Origin: Muribaculaceae bacterium
GTDB taxonomy: Bacteria; Bacteroidota; Bacteroidia; Bacteroidales; Muribaculaceae
Direction: 5' to 3'
Assembly: GCA_017505535.1 (NCBI GenBank)
Contig: JAFVPD010000002.1
Coordinates: 29,051-93,050 of the forward strand
Length of the DNA stretch: 64,000 bases
The position numbers and the translations under genes are program-made. Below the pieces are notes generated by a model. It made no database searches, was not told the DNA's origin, and saw only the letters and a program-made list of their open reading frames with translations. Each line of letters begins with the position of its first letter. Positions within the stretch are counted from its first letter, which is position 1. Shown here in pieces: positions 63,901-64,000 of the stretch.

Positions 63901-64000
63901 CTCCCTTTGCAACTACTTCACCCGATTTAATATTGAGATTTCCACGCGCTGCGATACCATAAGCCCATATACCGGAATTACCTCCTGTGGCTTTAATTAC
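60956..64000 (-). CDS. very large secreted surface protein, C-terminal about 1014 residues (cut by right edge)
   Basis: The frame is open from the stop at 60956 to base 64000 without interruption (checked codon by codon over 63779-64000), so the start lies outside; a GTG at 63776-63778 is not a likely start. N-terminal visible part has GSGG-like beta repeats (GIWAYGIAARGNLNIKSGEV, AGLYAEDGAITITSPLIIV), then Ig-like units with ITLASTPVPGESLGFSLSG and VESVILRDKYITADPGDRIE. The C-terminus (EEKLFDLHGRIVKNPVKGFY, then IKRVGNNVTKVVK) is a Por/T9SS-like sorting tail. Probably an adhesin or cell-surface beta-helix protein. Confidence 0.8.
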   Translation of the reverse strand, partial: VIKATGGNSGIWAYGIAARGNLNIKSGEVVAKGGTAGLYAEDGAITITSPLIIVSPWEGQISNDGHYVVDENNEVQTRVVIMTPPISGTITLASTPVPGESLGFSLSGNISLNELSCIWQISENNETWKDIDGATEKVYVPKESELGKYLRVRAEATGYSGYLYSPSRQITKRLCANSPVAPTLTNINDKVHVSNAKTTQEYIIFNYSKDVSTLTESDWNNAVTPDSEVGFFEMNSTANSNHTVFTRVKETTSAWASESVAEGRIYIGTSVYLQDIELNISKTVGYFQKFYNELNCKVGDVIRCDASPVPSDATNWYGISGSNWTVGNRNTGSPYGEFYEDEECTIPINSTSNYETVYLKTLAEKNYLEVRIQTYNSSIGYKTRAVQFNVSYDGTFPPIEYLSGCSHTIAAGEKMTNLDVARRPLSASVYGVTTEVTGEGTAPIVKFDIYEKMNIDATNATPGVYTYTPIQNGNPITTSTFTITVTDGNYNVESVILRDKYITADPGDRIELVAQLMPTNSKAEIEWHTTDENIAPVVDGVVTIAPDAPIGAEVYITALANGCYDNCKITVSGKEYDLYVASTQVTSRNSEDILGDGKFSFNNYNILTINGDYTLNTPVKLVENKGVDGLIIDVAGNSTINQEVNVESNVFDFAANTVITGEGQLTINANSIGIGVNNGANLTIFDTNVVVNGMYPMTGNIGGNESLSIVSSNVEISAKGSAAVDDFNGGISLVDCVIATPIGGEVVDATIEDGNGNYARKVVIKSQLMLYEDINNTVTLETYAARDKKTNAQLVNRTFYKDNSWTTLCLPFDVANLNGTPLEGATIMELNTASRNGFDSTTGMLYLSFKTITAIEAGKPYIVKWDNGENIEDPVFENVVVTNYAPITIASETFELDAINMIGSYAPVYASAGDQSIMFMGTDKAIYFPTEDAALNSFHSYFEIPSLKGIEDIAVKNYTIDFDGVFVGIDDLKVNGREENGEEKLFDLHGRIVKNPVKGFYIKRVGNNVTKVVK

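Overview
The window looks like a chromosomal segment of a member of the Bacteroidales, possibly Muribaculaceae or a relative (inference). Gene starts are often preceded by the Bacteroidetes promoter pattern (TTG or TTTG, about 19-20 bases, then TANNTTTG) and Shine-Dalgarno sites are poor. Family content agrees: a T9SS-type sorting tail, a DUF4369-type lipoprotein, 2-oxoacid:ferredoxin oxidoreductase KorAB, and a lone SPFH-like tail protein.

Layout. 1-3.0 kb: the start of rfbC (cut by the left edge), a GlmU-like sugar nucleotidyltransferase and a membrane Ser/Thr kinase. 3.2-3.45 kb: a long rod-shaped RNA with a central bubble, best read as 6S RNA. 3.5-14.6 kb: an AT-rich accessory island of unfamiliar genes. 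It holds a module-fusion protein, a basic repeat peptide, a TerB-like protein, a soluble-domain/TM/OmpA fusion, small membrane proteins, a coiled-coil protein with a glycine-rich hydrophobic core, a duplicated coiled-coil gene with 24-residue repeats, and a KAP-type P-loop NTPase with two small membrane proteins. The NTPase cassette sits between two 132-bp direct repeats made from the 5' part of an ion-channel gene. 14.6-22 kb: a radical SAM enzyme with a queuosine-precursor transporter, a CPA2 antiporter with universal-stress-like domains, and lipoproteins. 23-26.6 kb: a small glycosyltransferase operon. 26.7-30.8 kb: parE, coaD and a C-terminal processing protease.

30.8-31.96 kb: a gene-free stretch with a short CRISPR array (five repeats, the last one damaged). 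A promoter-driven leader contains a tracrRNA-like anti-repeat, and no cas gene occurs anywhere in the window. 31.96-38.4 kb: yidC, pyrG and a secreted phosphodiester glycosidase. 38.6-45.3 kb: the phosphate regulon (porin, pstSCAB without phoU, divergent phoB-phoR). 45.4-60.6 kb: MATE pump, TPR protein, cytidine deaminase, cytidylate-kinase-like protein, SGNH hydrolase, M20 peptidase, korAB, dihydroorotase, dolichol-phosphate-mannose-synthase-like GT2, KptA and a lipoprotein. 60.9 kb to the right edge: the C-terminal part of a very large surface protein.

Three further themes. A REP-like palindromic element recurs near 31.7, 52.5, 52.8 and 60.8 kb, and one copy abuts the damaged end of the CRISPR array. 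Two unassigned structured RNA candidates lie near 52.2 kb (minus strand, own promoter and terminator) and 59.4 kb (multi-stem element). The best candidate for an undescribed system is the 3.5-14.6 kb island; the most concrete anomaly is the orphan array with its co-directional anti-repeat. All functional statements come from reading motifs and family memory; no database search was possible.
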